Below are positions 1-9,680 of a stretch of 64,000 nucleotides of DNA, piece by piece. Within the stretch, counting starts at the first letter, position 1, and each line of letters starts with the position of its first letter. The stretch comes from Brachionus manjavacas. Lineage: Eukaryota > Rotifera > Eurotatoria > Ploima > Brachionidae. The notes under the pieces were generated by a model. That model was given only the letters and a program-made list of their open reading frames with translations, ran no database searches and was not told the DNA's origin. A program made the position numbers and the translations under genes. The stretch is from positions 3,953,501 through 4,017,500 of the forward strand of contig JAHQIY010000008.1 in assembly GCA_019054805.1 (NCBI GenBank), read 5' to 3'.

Positions 1-163
1 TTTTATTTTATTTTTTTTTGTTACTGCATCCATCAAATTAAAAAATGAACCGAAACAAAGATTATCAATTTACGTTACATCAAATGATTAGAAGATACGT
101 CAACGATGGTACTAATATTAGAATTATATATATACATATATTTTCAATTTCATTTTTAATTAA

Positions 164-1590
164 TGTCTGCTACTGGAACGCATAGTATATTCAAGATTAT
201 ACAATTTTTTAGAGCAAAATTCACTCCTTATCCAGGAGCAGTCTGGATTTAGGAAACACCGGCGAACAGCAGATAATCTTTTCTTCTTAATTCAAAAAAT
301 TGTGGAATCATTTAATAGAAAAAAAAGAGTTTGCGGCCTTTTTTTTGATATTTCTAAAGCCTTTGATAGGGTTTGGCATGAAGGTTTACTTTTTAAATTG
401 ATTAAAATAAATCCACCTCATTACTTGACTAACTGGATAAAATCCTTTTTAGACTCTAGGACATTTAAGGTAAATGTGAATGACCATTTGAGCGAAGAAT
501 ATCAAATAACTGCAGGTGTTCCTCAAGGCTCAGTAATTAGTCCTCTTTTATTTAGTATATACATTAATGACATCCCTAAAAGAAACAAAACAAATAATGA
601 ATACTCTCTGCTTTTTGCAGGTGATCTAGTTACATTCTTCATTTATAACAAAAAAGGGAACCTAGAAAATAAGATCAATAAATACCTCAACGAATTAGAA
701 CAATGGCTTATTAAGTGGAAAATGAAGATATCGGTTGAAAAGTCGTGTTCATTAGTCTTTTCTAGGTACAAAAAAGAGAGTGATAATCTTAACTTAAAAA
801 TTTATGGAAACAGAATAGAGAGACAAAAAGAAATCAAGTTTCTTGGTATTAAATTTGATTCTAAATTAAACTTTAATATACTGGTAGATGAAATTAAAGA
901 GCGCTGCAATAAAAGGCTAAATATTATTAAGATATTGTCAAACAAAAAATGGGGTCTTAATCAGAACACACTAGGAAATCTATATAAATCTTTAGTCGGA
1001 TCAATTTTAGACTTTTCTTTTCCTTGCTTGAATTCATTTTCAGAAAATAATATCAAAAAACTACAAGCAATTCAGAATACAGCAGTCAGATCTATTCTTA
1101 AGTTAAAATATGATACTCCCTCCAACATCGTACATCATGAGGCTTTTAATAAACTAAAATTACTAACAGTCTCGAATCGGCTTTTTGAATTGAGTGAGAG
1201 ATATGTTGGGGCAGGACTGAGTCATTCTATTCCATTGGTTGTAAGACTGGTGAAGGAATACAAAGAAGGTTTCGAATCAAGATATATTGACTACCCAACT
1301 CCATTGTGTAATTGCTACCTTACTATTTCTTCTTTTTTTCCTGAAACTTGAACTATTTAAACATGAGCCACATGTAACAATCTTTTCCAATTTTATATAT
1401 TCTTAATTTTCATTTATTTAGCTTATTTACTTTTTTTTTAATTCTTTTTTTTTTTTTTTTTATCTTATTTAATTAACTTTAATTTTATTTTTATTTTATT
1501 TTATTTCATTTTTATTTTATTTTTTTTAATTTTTAACTTATTCTGAAGGAGCTCTAGCTCGGTACAGAAAACAATTTAAAAAAAAAAAAA
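164..1590 (+). mobile_element. Non-LTR retrotransposon, 5'-truncated, reverse transcriptase plus 3' end
   Basis: The frame is open from 164 to 1351; upstream of 164 it is closed by a stop, so the 5' part (endonuclease and ORF1) is missing. Visible RT landmarks are ERIVYSRLYNFLEQN and QSGFRKHRRTADN near 176-270, the FFDISKAFDRVWHEG block at 344-388, and AGVPQGSVISPLLFSIYIND at 512-570. The catalytic box reads FAGD instead of F/YADD at about 616, so the first aspartate is replaced by glycine and the copy is probably dead even though the frame is intact. The thumb/C-terminal region continues to a stop at 1349-1351. A T-rich 3' region follows, ending in GAAGGAGCTCTAGCTCGGTACA (1545-1566) and an A-rich tail. 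The same 3' end recurs at 40026-40040 plus 40859-40890, which shows it is a repeat family terminus. Class: CR1/Jockey-like non-LTR element, clade not determined. Confidence 0.85.
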
Positions 1591-3265
1591 AATTTAAAAT
1601 TTAAAAAAAATTAATGTCAAACAAATAGATGAAAATGAGAATTATCTCTTGTACAACAAAACTTGATCTTTTTTAACACAATCTAATCTTGCGTCTAACA
1701 ATACAAATTTTATCTTCTAAAATGCGACAAATTTTTCGAAAGGTTCACATTGGAACAATTGGGACTAGGGTGATTTATTTATGATCGAGTGTTTTTTTTC
1801 TCTTTATAAGACATTATAATTGAAGTATTTTGAGAAATAATTATGAAAAAGTTTTAGCTAACAAAGGTAACTTGTTTTGAATAAAAAATTTTTAAAGTTT
1901 TTTCTCCACTCTTTGATTTAGCAATTGGTTCAATTAAGTTATTGCTGTTCCCTAAAATATAATTCAAATTTCATGAGTCATTTTTCTTTTAGATTTAGGG
2001 GAGAATTGAAATTTTACATTTATAAGAGAAATTACATCCTTTCAAAAATTTGATGTTGAAATGAATAAAGACCATACTTTTCTAAAGCAAAATGCCAATT
2101 TGGGAAATGAGTGACCTACTAAAGTTGCACTTGCAAACGATGCAAAAAATAAGGCGTAGAAGGAGTTTTTGCGGACAAACGACGTGGTGCTAAAACTCAT
2201 GGGTTTATGATTGGTAACAAAGTAACAAAGTATAGCCCGTAATTTGATCCATTTAATTTCACTTTTTAAAGTCAAGGTCCTTTGTTTCTGTCCTGATAGA
2301 AAAATTTAAAAAGTTACAGTTCACATAAAGAGATTCTTTATCGATTGTCAATTGCTACTATGATACACTAAATTCTCAAAAGACTATTTCTAAATGTTAA
2401 AATAAACAATTAGGCAAATTGTTTATTTTGCAAATGTTGATTTATTAGAAAACAGATAAATATAAAAAAATGTATCATCTTTTTAAATTTTTTGTCTTGA
2501 AAAAGATAATTTTTTTTTTTAATTTAAAAAATTTAATTTCTGAAATTTTTTTTATTTTGAAAAAAATTTCAAAAAGTTAAAATACTTTAGAAAAAAAAAA
2601 CAACAAGCTTTTTAGCGTAAAATTCTTTCGAATTGTGTAAATTTGTAACAAATTTTTACCTTTTTTTTATAATACAATACAAAAATTTACATTTTTTTCA
2701 CGTTATTTCAAAATTGTAACAAAATTTTTTTTAAACACGAAAATAAATACACCATTTGCAAAGATTTGCAGATACAAAAAGATAAAGTTAAGCTTTGAAT
2801 GAGTAATATTTAGAAATGCTTCTGCATTTAATTATTAACTAAGAAATTCCTAAAATCATTATCGTATTATTACCTTTCGATTGCCTTAAAAACCAATTTA
2901 TTAAAAAAATTAAATCTATCTACAAAAATCATAAAAAAAATCAATTTTTCAAAGATTTATAAAAACTTTAACCGAAAGAAACTTCATTTAGGTTGTGTAA
3001 CTAAACTTAACTCAAATTTGAATTAAGCTTAAAATTAATTTTTAAAAAACAACCAACTTTTCAAAAATTCTATCTTTTTATACTAAAATATTGCATTTTA
3101 ATTGACGTCCAATTGTAAAGTTGGTTTTAAAAAATATATCTTTTTTTCAATTTTAAATAATTTCATAAATAGAACCTTTTTAATAATCACATGATTGAGA
3201 ATTTTTCTAATTAATTCTCATGATAAATTTAAAAACCGATTTATTTGAATAAAAAAAGTCAAAAA
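1591..3265. other. Intergenic, AT-rich, diverged interspersed repeat
   Basis: No supportable gene. About 1741-2100 carries a diverged copy of a repeat also seen at 35927-36187 and 37950-38400; shared landmarks are the segment around TTTTTTCTCCAC, the GAGTCATTTTTCTTT segment and TTGAAATGAATA. The 77-codon minus-strand frame at 2042-2275 lies in this repeat and has no recognisable protein features. Confidence 0.45.
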
Positions 3266-6200
3266 ATGGAAATTCAATTTGATCTATTTGAGCATCTAAT
3301 AAAAGTAGTTTTATCTAAAAAATATTAAGCTGTCAAAATAAATCATTTACTAAGTCACCGAGTAAAGAATTTCTAAATCAAATAATTTACGAAGCCTTCA
3401 ATCAGTCACAAGAAATAAAACCATCACCAAATTTTATCGATCAATTGAGCCAATCTTTGGAGATTGACCAATCTACTTCAGAAAAAGTATTTTTTTATTC
3501 CATCTAAATAATTTTTAAAATTTAAAAAAAATTTAAAAAAGCTGGTTATCAATCTAGGGGGACTTATTCGTAAATTAATTTTTGAAAGCCAGACTAATTT
3601 ACAGCAAATTCAGAATGTGCTTGCTCTAAGCTCGCTACAAACGAATCTAAAAAATCTTTTAGGCAAACTTTTGGCCGAAAGGCTTCCTCAATTTAGAAAC
3701 AAACTATTGAAAGAAGAGGAAATGATGCCAAAGTTATTGGACTTTAAGTGTAGAGTGGACATTAAAATGGATGCTAATATCACAGATTCGGAAACAAAAT
3801 CTGGACAACAGATTTGTTTATTAAATTTGAAGGTAAAATAAATTTTTTTTATTCTAATTGTAAAAATAAAATCGGTTTAAGATATTTTCTTTAAAAAATT
3901 TTGGAAAAACTACGAAAATTTTTAAATTTAGACTGATGAGGATACTAAAGAGCGTATCCGAGCCAACTCGGTAAAGCAGCCGATAATGGACATCAGCGAT
4001 ATCATAAAGCAGCAGTTCAAAAAAAGATCAGAAAAGCAGCTTGGTTTGCTGAGTTTTCTGGCTCGCTTGTATCCAAACGACAAATGCGGGTCCAACGGAC
4101 TTCCGCTCACTCCTAATTCGATCAGAATTTATGGTAAATTTCAATATCTCAAGACCATCAATGGGCCCAATCTTTGTCAGTATGTGGATATACAGAGGGG
4201 TCAAAATGAAAGACTATTTGTCTTAAGCGAACACTATTCTCTTAATTTACAGGACCTCCTGAGTGACACCTACATCTACAACTTGATTATAACCAACTCG
4301 AGTCTGCTGCTCAAATGGATCGATCAAATTCTCAAGGCTTTTTTGTACTTGAGTGATAATTTGATTACAAATCGGCTAGTTAGTTTGAAAAACATTTGCA
4401 TTTCTGCTCGAGGAGACGTCAAATTGGCTAATTATGGCCTCTACTATATGTCCGAGAACGCCAATTGTGTTGACTTTGCAGTTTTTAATTTAGAAACTCT
4501 GTCACCAGAGAGCTACATTTTGGATTTTTTGAATGCAACTGAAAATTCTCACAGATCATTTAGCAATAGTGAGCTCTTAAACACCGACTTGGCAAATCCT
4601 AAAAGCGATGTTTGGGCCATCGGTTGCATTTTGGTGCAGTTTTTTTTTGGTCTAAAAAATTTAACCCTAAAACCAGAGGAAGTTGTTGAAAAAATGATTG
4701 AAGTCAATAGTTTTTCAACAGGCTATGATTTCGTACTCGATTTGTACGGTGTAAGCGAAGCTAAAAAAACCCTCATTGAGCAAAAAACCAGCTCTATCTA
4801 TTTAAAGTTGATTAAAAAATGCCTCACAATTGATTCTGCAGAGCGGCCAAATTTCAGAGAATTGAACAGTTTTTTTGACAAATGTTTGTTAGAGGAAAAA
4901 ATTGGAAAATTTTTCGAGAACAACAAGTGTGCTGGCAAAAAAAAATTAAATTTGTTTAACAATAGTGTAAAGTTTTGTGAGTGCTCGGAAGATGGAGAAG
5001 AGGACATTTTGTGGAAACTGGGTGTCAATGAAGTCTACTTTTTATGGAAATTAGCAGCTGGTGATTGTCTTCAAACGCTGAAAACAAATGGACGCCTCAA
5101 GACCACCCTAAGCTCAATACACAAATTTTCTGTGTTCACCCAGGCCGAAAATGGATTCGAGCATGGCAAATTAGTTCACGAAGAAGAATCCAAGTTTAAT
5201 GATCAAATAGTTCCGGTGTCTTTGGACCAATTGCGCAAAAGATTTGAACTGCTGAGCAAAAAAATATTTTTTCCTCTACTGGAATTTAAAGCTGACAAAT
5301 TTGAAGTGGAAAATATACAACTCCAACCGGTCAATATCAGAGAATTAGATATTGACTATCAGCTTTATCGGATAGTGCTGTTCTCTCGGTATCTGGCCGC
5401 ATTTCCCTTTAAAAAAGAAGAGCTCATCAAAGAATGCAGAATTGATATTCCGCCACTGTACCGCAACCTGGCCTGGGCCGTCCTCCTAGAAGTACCCTTG
5501 AATATTGAAGACATCTACTCAAGCATCAACAAAGAACAAGTAACAAGCACTGACCGGCAGATTGATGTGGACATACCGCGCTGTCACCAATATGATCCTT
5601 TAATGGCAACGCCTCAAAGTCACATAAAACTAAAACGGGTGCTTAAATCGTGGGTTTTGTCTAACACAAATTTGGTCTATTGGCAAGGACTTGACAGCTT
5701 GTGTGCTCCTTTTTTGTATCTTAACTTTAACCGCGAAGAGTTGGCGTGCGGATGTTTGACAAATTTTGTCAAAAAATATGCAGCTAACTTTTTTCTAAAA
5801 GATAATTCAGCTGTAATTCATGAATATTTGGCCGTGTTTTCTCATCTGATTAGCTTCAACGAGCCCCAACTGGCAGCTCATTTTGAATCCATCGACTTCA
5901 AGCCTGATTTGTACGCGATTCCGTGGTTCTTGACCATGTTCGCTCACATTTTTCCACTGTACAAAATATTTCATTTGTGGGACTGTTTGCTGGTGGGAAG
6001 CTCGGCATTTCCGCTTTGTATTGGAGTCTCTATTTTGAAGCAGTTAAGAAATATTCTGCTAAAGTCGGACTTTAATGAGTGCATTTTGTTTTTCAGCGAA
6101 TTGCCTGAGATAAACATAGAAAAATGTGTCAAAGACGCGGTCAATATTTCCAAAGACACTCCGGAAAGTTGCACATTCCGTGAGCATTCAGGCTTGATAG

Positions 6201-6826
6201 CAGAAGAAAATGATCCCTTGTTGGACATGACACCAATTAGTCTGGACAAGTTGAAAAGTGAAATGGCGCCGCGTATCTCGGCAAGAGATGTCATTAGTTT
6301 GGTAAAGGAAAAAACGCACAAATACATTTTAATTGATGTTCGCCCGAATTCACTTTTTTCCAATGGATATGTCACAGAAAGCAAAAATTTTCCATTCGAA
6401 TCAATTAATTTTTCCAAGCTAGCCCAAGCACTAAGCCCTAGTTCTTCGACTAATGATACCGATCTAGCTTTGTCATTTCTTCTTGCTCAAAACAAAAATG
6501 CCATTAAAATAATTATTGCTTCTCAGGAATTGCTCGATTCAGCCATCGATTTAGCAAATAAATTAGTTAAATTAAAATTTTCTAAAATTTGTGTTCTTCA
6601 TCAAGGAATCGAAAGTCTTAAACCGACTGATATTTTTGTTTTCAAAAATTAGTATCTTTTTAACTTTATTTTTATTTAAAAGATCCAAGAGCCAAAATGT
6701 TGTGTTAATGATGAGCCCAAAATTGAGAACTTAAATTTGGAGTTAAGCAAACAAACATTAAACACAATGATTAATGGATTGAATAAAATCAAAGACCAAC
6801 TTAATTCAATTGCTGCTAGTCAATAG
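3266..6826 (+). CDS. COMMD9: COMM domain-containing protein 9
   Basis: COMMD9 is a COMM-domain subunit of the Commander complex, which works with CCC/retriever in endosomal recycling of membrane proteins. Exons: 3266-3304, 3355-3486, 3542-3832 and 6683-6826, all phase 0, giving 201 aa (human about 198 aa). The N-terminal helical domain aligns with the vertebrate protein over FEHLIKSPSKEF and LINLGGLIRKL-type helices. The COMM domain starts around NLKNLLGKLLAERL, has the conserved DFKCRVDIK strand, then CLLNLK at the end of exon 3 joined to IQEPKCCVNDEPKIEN in exon 4, and ends with ELSKQTLNTMINGL and KIKDQLNSIAASQ, very close to the vertebrate C terminus. The last intron (3833-6682, 2.85 kb) contains the complete TBCK frame on the same strand; the other two introns are 50 and 55 bp. 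The first intron acceptor is my choice among several nearby AGs, made to keep frame and alignment. Confidence 0.88.
3986..6652 (+). CDS. TBCK: TBC domain-containing protein kinase-like (TBCK), nested in COMMD9 intron 3
   Basis: 888 aa in one uninterrupted frame, about the size of human TBCK (893 aa). Order: pseudokinase domain (about residues 35-305), Rab-GAP TBC domain (about 480-700), C-terminal rhodanese-like domain (about 760-888). TBCK is linked to mTOR signalling and, as part of the FERRY complex, to endosomal mRNA transport. Diagnostic stretches are CGSNGLPLTPNSIRI near the N terminus, IDVDIPRCHQYD (TBC arginine-finger motif, R at about 531), YWQGLDSLCAPFLYLNFN (YxQ motif) and PDLYAIPWFLTMFAHIFPL. 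The kinase part is degenerate, as in other animals: the HRD position reads NRL and the DFG position NYG. The rhodanese domain has no catalytic cysteine loop that I can see. The start was chosen as the first ATG downstream of a TTTAG splice acceptor (AG at 3930-3931); the frame is open through that acceptor. Intronless while sitting inside another gene's intron, which is unusual. Confidence 0.93.
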   Translation: MDISDIIKQQFKKRSEKQLGLLSFLARLYPNDKCGSNGLPLTPNSIRIYGKFQYLKTINGPNLCQYVDIQRGQNERLFVLSEHYSLNLQDLLSDTYIYNLIITNSSLLLKWIDQILKAFLYLSDNLITNRLVSLKNICISARGDVKLANYGLYYMSENANCVDFAVFNLETLSPESYILDFLNATENSHRSFSNSELLNTDLANPKSDVWAIGCILVQFFFGLKNLTLKPEEVVEKMIEVNSFSTGYDFVLDLYGVSEAKKTLIEQKTSSIYLKLIKKCLTIDSAERPNFRELNSFFDKCLLEEKIGKFFENNKCAGKKKLNLFNNSVKFCECSEDGEEDILWKLGVNEVYFLWKLAAGDCLQTLKTNGRLKTTLSSIHKFSVFTQAENGFEHGKLVHEEESKFNDQIVPVSLDQLRKRFELLSKKIFFPLLEFKADKFEVENIQLQPVNIRELDIDYQLYRIVLFSRYLAAFPFKKEELIKECRIDIPPLYRNLAWAVLLEVPLNIEDIYSSINKEQVTSTDRQIDVDIPRCHQYDPLMATPQSHIKLKRVLKSWVLSNTNLVYWQGLDSLCAPFLYLNFNREELACGCLTNFVKKYAANFFLKDNSAVIHEYLAVFSHLISFNEPQLAAHFESIDFKPDLYAIPWFLTMFAHIFPLYKIFHLWDCLLVGSSAFPLCIGVSILKQLRNILLKSDFNECILFFSELPEINIEKCVKDAVNISKDTPESCTFREHSGLIAEENDPLLDMTPISLDKLKSEMAPRISARDVISLVKEKTHKYILIDVRPNSLFSNGYVTESKNFPFESINFSKLAQALSPSSSTNDTDLALSFLLAQNKNAIKIIIASQELLDSAIDLANKLVKLKFSKICVLHQGIESLKPTDIFVFKN

Positions 6827-8499
6827 AATTTAAACTTAACTATTTTAAATTTTTAATAATAAATTCATAATATTTGCCATCTTATTTATCCTTTGAGATT
6901 TTGAGCAAATTTTAAAGAAAAAATCCAAAAAATTTTTACAGAATACTAGGGTCAATTTTACAAATAAAAATTAAATTTGTTCTATTTCACAGTTAAAATT
7001 TAAAACTATAAACTAGCAAACCATTGTTGATTTATAAAAAAAGGTCTATTAATAATCTCTTATATTTTAAAAAAATATTTGATTTTGTATATGGCAAGTT
7101 TTTTTTTGCCAAATACAAAATCAAAATAGAAAAATATAAAAATAATGTAAAATAAAAAAAAAAACTTGCCGTTTGGTTTAATTTTTTTGGGCATCAATAA
7201 ATGGACTGACAAAAAAAATTAAATTTTACTGACAAAAAAGCTACATTTGATGACAAATAAATTAATTGAAGGATAAAATAATGATTTGAGTGACATAAAT
7301 AATTTTTGATTGATTAATTAAAAAACAATAAATAATAATAATAATAATAATAAATTATTTTTACAAAAAATTAATGATTTTGAGGTTACAATAAAAATCA
7401 AAATCTTGAACTATGGCACCAAAATCGTAAGGAAGTTCCAGACGATTATGACAAACCGTTTTGTCCAAATCTCATCATCAAGCTAGAGTCAACTATGAGA
7501 CAACGTCAAAATTTAAGTTTATTCCTTACAATCTTAGAGAATGACATTATTAGATAGCTTAATTAGAACTAAAATAAAATAAAATTAAAATTAAACCTAT
7601 CTATAAAATAGGTTATTTTTTTGTCAGTGAAAAATTATTAAATAGACATCTCAATATATATATTTGTCAGTCGTTTAGTTTTTTTGTAAGAATAATTAGT
7701 TTTTTATAGTCAGCCAAAATAGATTAAACTAGTCATAACTTTCAGTTATTTTTGTCATCTTAAAAAAATTAAATTTGTCACCCCCAAAAAATTTTAAGCA
7801 ATTTTTTTGTTTGAATTACAAAATGATTCCAATGTTGAAATAACATTGAAAAAAGTGCCATGTTTCGAATATTTTTCTTATTTATCTTGATCCTAAATTG
7901 ATGGAGATGCGAAGATGATAATTCTTCATAATTTTTTTTTTAATTTCAAAAAAAAATATTTAATGTTTAACATATTTTTTTATCATCAAATTTTATAAAG
8001 CTCAATTTTGTTAATTTTAATTAATGAAAAAGAATTGTGTAATTTTTGGAAGGTTTGTATGAAAAATTCACATTGCTTTAAAATACTCTTTAAAAACAGA
8101 TTTCAAAGCGGCTTTAAAATCGTTTCTGATCTTAAGACCGGTTTTAGAACCGGCTTGAATAGGAAAATTGGTTTAAAATTCAGACTACTAGTCCTTATTT
8201 AACTTTTTCAATCAGTTTTTAAGCTTGTGTTTTAAAGGACGGTTTGCACGTATTTTCACATCAAGATATTGACCTTATTTACACGTACTAATAAAATAGA
8301 GTTCTTGTTTTTTAAGATGTTGAAATGAGACAATTTGGAAAAAAACTAAATTATATTTTTTTTTAAATAAATAAATAAACTACTTAAGCTTTTGAGAATG
8401 GCAAAAAAAACTTTAAAAACTCTACTTAGAATCTATTTAAAAATATCTAACTAAAAAAACTTGAGCAAATTAATATTTTTATAGTTCAGAATTCGAATT
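6827..8499. other. Intergenic, AT-rich, degenerate inverted repeat
   Basis: No gene seen. About 7160-7320 and 7610-7800 contain TGACAAA/TTTGTCA-rich blocks that are loosely inverted relative to each other (for example TTTTTTTGGGCATCAATAAATGGACTGAC against the reverse complement of GTCACCCCCAAAAAATTTTAAGC). A similar block occurs at 34850-35480 in PRKDC intron 11. This looks like an old foldback or terminal-inverted-repeat element. A short (AAT)n tract lies at 7331-7354. The 64-codon plus frame at 8008-8202 is not supported. Confidence 0.35.
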
Positions 8500-9680
8500 T
8501 TATTGTCTGATTTTTTGGTGATACTCATTCCATGACCCCTTTAAAATTTAAAATTCAAGTATATCTGAAATTAATGGCTCAGGCACTTACCAGATATAAT
8601 GAAAACGATTTTGCTCCAGATAAATATGCAGCAAATATGGTTGTACAAGATCTGACTCCAAACATGCAACCTATAATCATGGGTCTTTCCAAGTCTATAT
8701 CATTGTTTTCAAATACTTTAAATTATAATTGTCAAAACTCAAATAAAAGTAAATTAAAAATTTCTACAAACATTTTTTTAACTGAGAAGGATTTTTGAGC
8801 AAATTTTGTTTCGCGTCAAATAAACTACTATATGGTATGTTGATTGAGTTAGGTATGTGTTCGTTCATTCCACTTTCAGGATGAACTTTGTTGAAACTCT
8901 CGGCCTCTCTGGAATCAATTATTACCATTTCTTTAGTCTTTACATTATATTGAATTTCTTCAAAACTACGAATCATATTTTTGTTGAAATCTGCTTTGAA
9001 TTCGGTTTTTGCTGGATAAAATGAATCTTTGGTTGTCTCGAATTTGAAATTTTTCCAATGATTCAAACCGCCATTTAAAATAGACACTTTATCATGGCCG
9101 AACAATTTGAATAAAAACCAAGCTCTTCCCGAAACTAAGAACCCATTTTCAGATCTGTCATAAATAATCACATGATGGTCATTCGAAATCCCCAAAGAAC
9201 CAACATATTTTTCAAATTTTTCCTGACTTGGAATATTTTTTGGAATATATTCATTTGAGTCGGCTCCATGTAGAGTGTCGAAGTAAATCGCTTGCGGAAT
9301 ATGCTCTTGATAAAATTGTTCATGAAACTTGTCAGAGAAGAAGGCTTCAACAACTCGATAATTTTGGTGAAAGTTTTTATTCTCCAAAATTTTATTCAAT
9401 TGATCCGCTTCTAAAAGTGGCGGTAAAGCTAAACTCGATTTGGACAGCATGAAGAATTTAACAGAGTCAAAATAATACTGTGGAATGTAAGTTGCCGATA
9501 GAATTGAAATTAACAAAATAGCCACTGCACCAAAAAGATGTGTTGACTTGAGTCTTGGAAAAAATTTTTTAAATTCTTTTGATAGTTTTGATGATAGATA
9601 AATAAATAAAAATTTGTAAAAAAAAACCTTGATTGTCGATGATTTTCTTGCATGCTTGATTTGCTTGTTGATTCTGGCAT
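8500..9680 (-). CDS. Thiosulfate/3-mercaptopyruvate sulfurtransferase, membrane-anchored (paralog A)
   Basis: Tandem-rhodanese sulfurtransferase, which moves sulfane sulfur from thiosulfate or mercaptopyruvate to cyanide or thiols. Exons on the minus strand: 9628-9680, 8772-9553, 8591-8715, 8500-8538 (introns 74, 56 and 52 bp), 332 aa. The N terminus (MPESTSKSSMQENHRQS) is followed by a hydrophobic segment, LFGAVAILLISILSATYIP, probably a signal anchor. First domain: QEHIPQAIYFD, then YVGSLGISNDHHVIIYDRS, and NGGLNHW at its end. Second domain: VIIDSREAESF, then the active-site loop CMFGVRS in exon 3, which keeps the canonical C-x-x-G-x-R pattern, and finally GSWNEYHQKIRQ in the last exon. Paralogs B (19860) and C (22715) share the 125-bp active-site exon and the GSW exon boundary; A has the upstream exons fused into one of 782 bp. 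The first splice junction is the least certain. Confidence 0.87.

Noticed and set aside
8008-8202. 64-codon plus-strand frame
   Set aside because: No homology, no signal or splice context; composition like intergenic AT-rich DNA.
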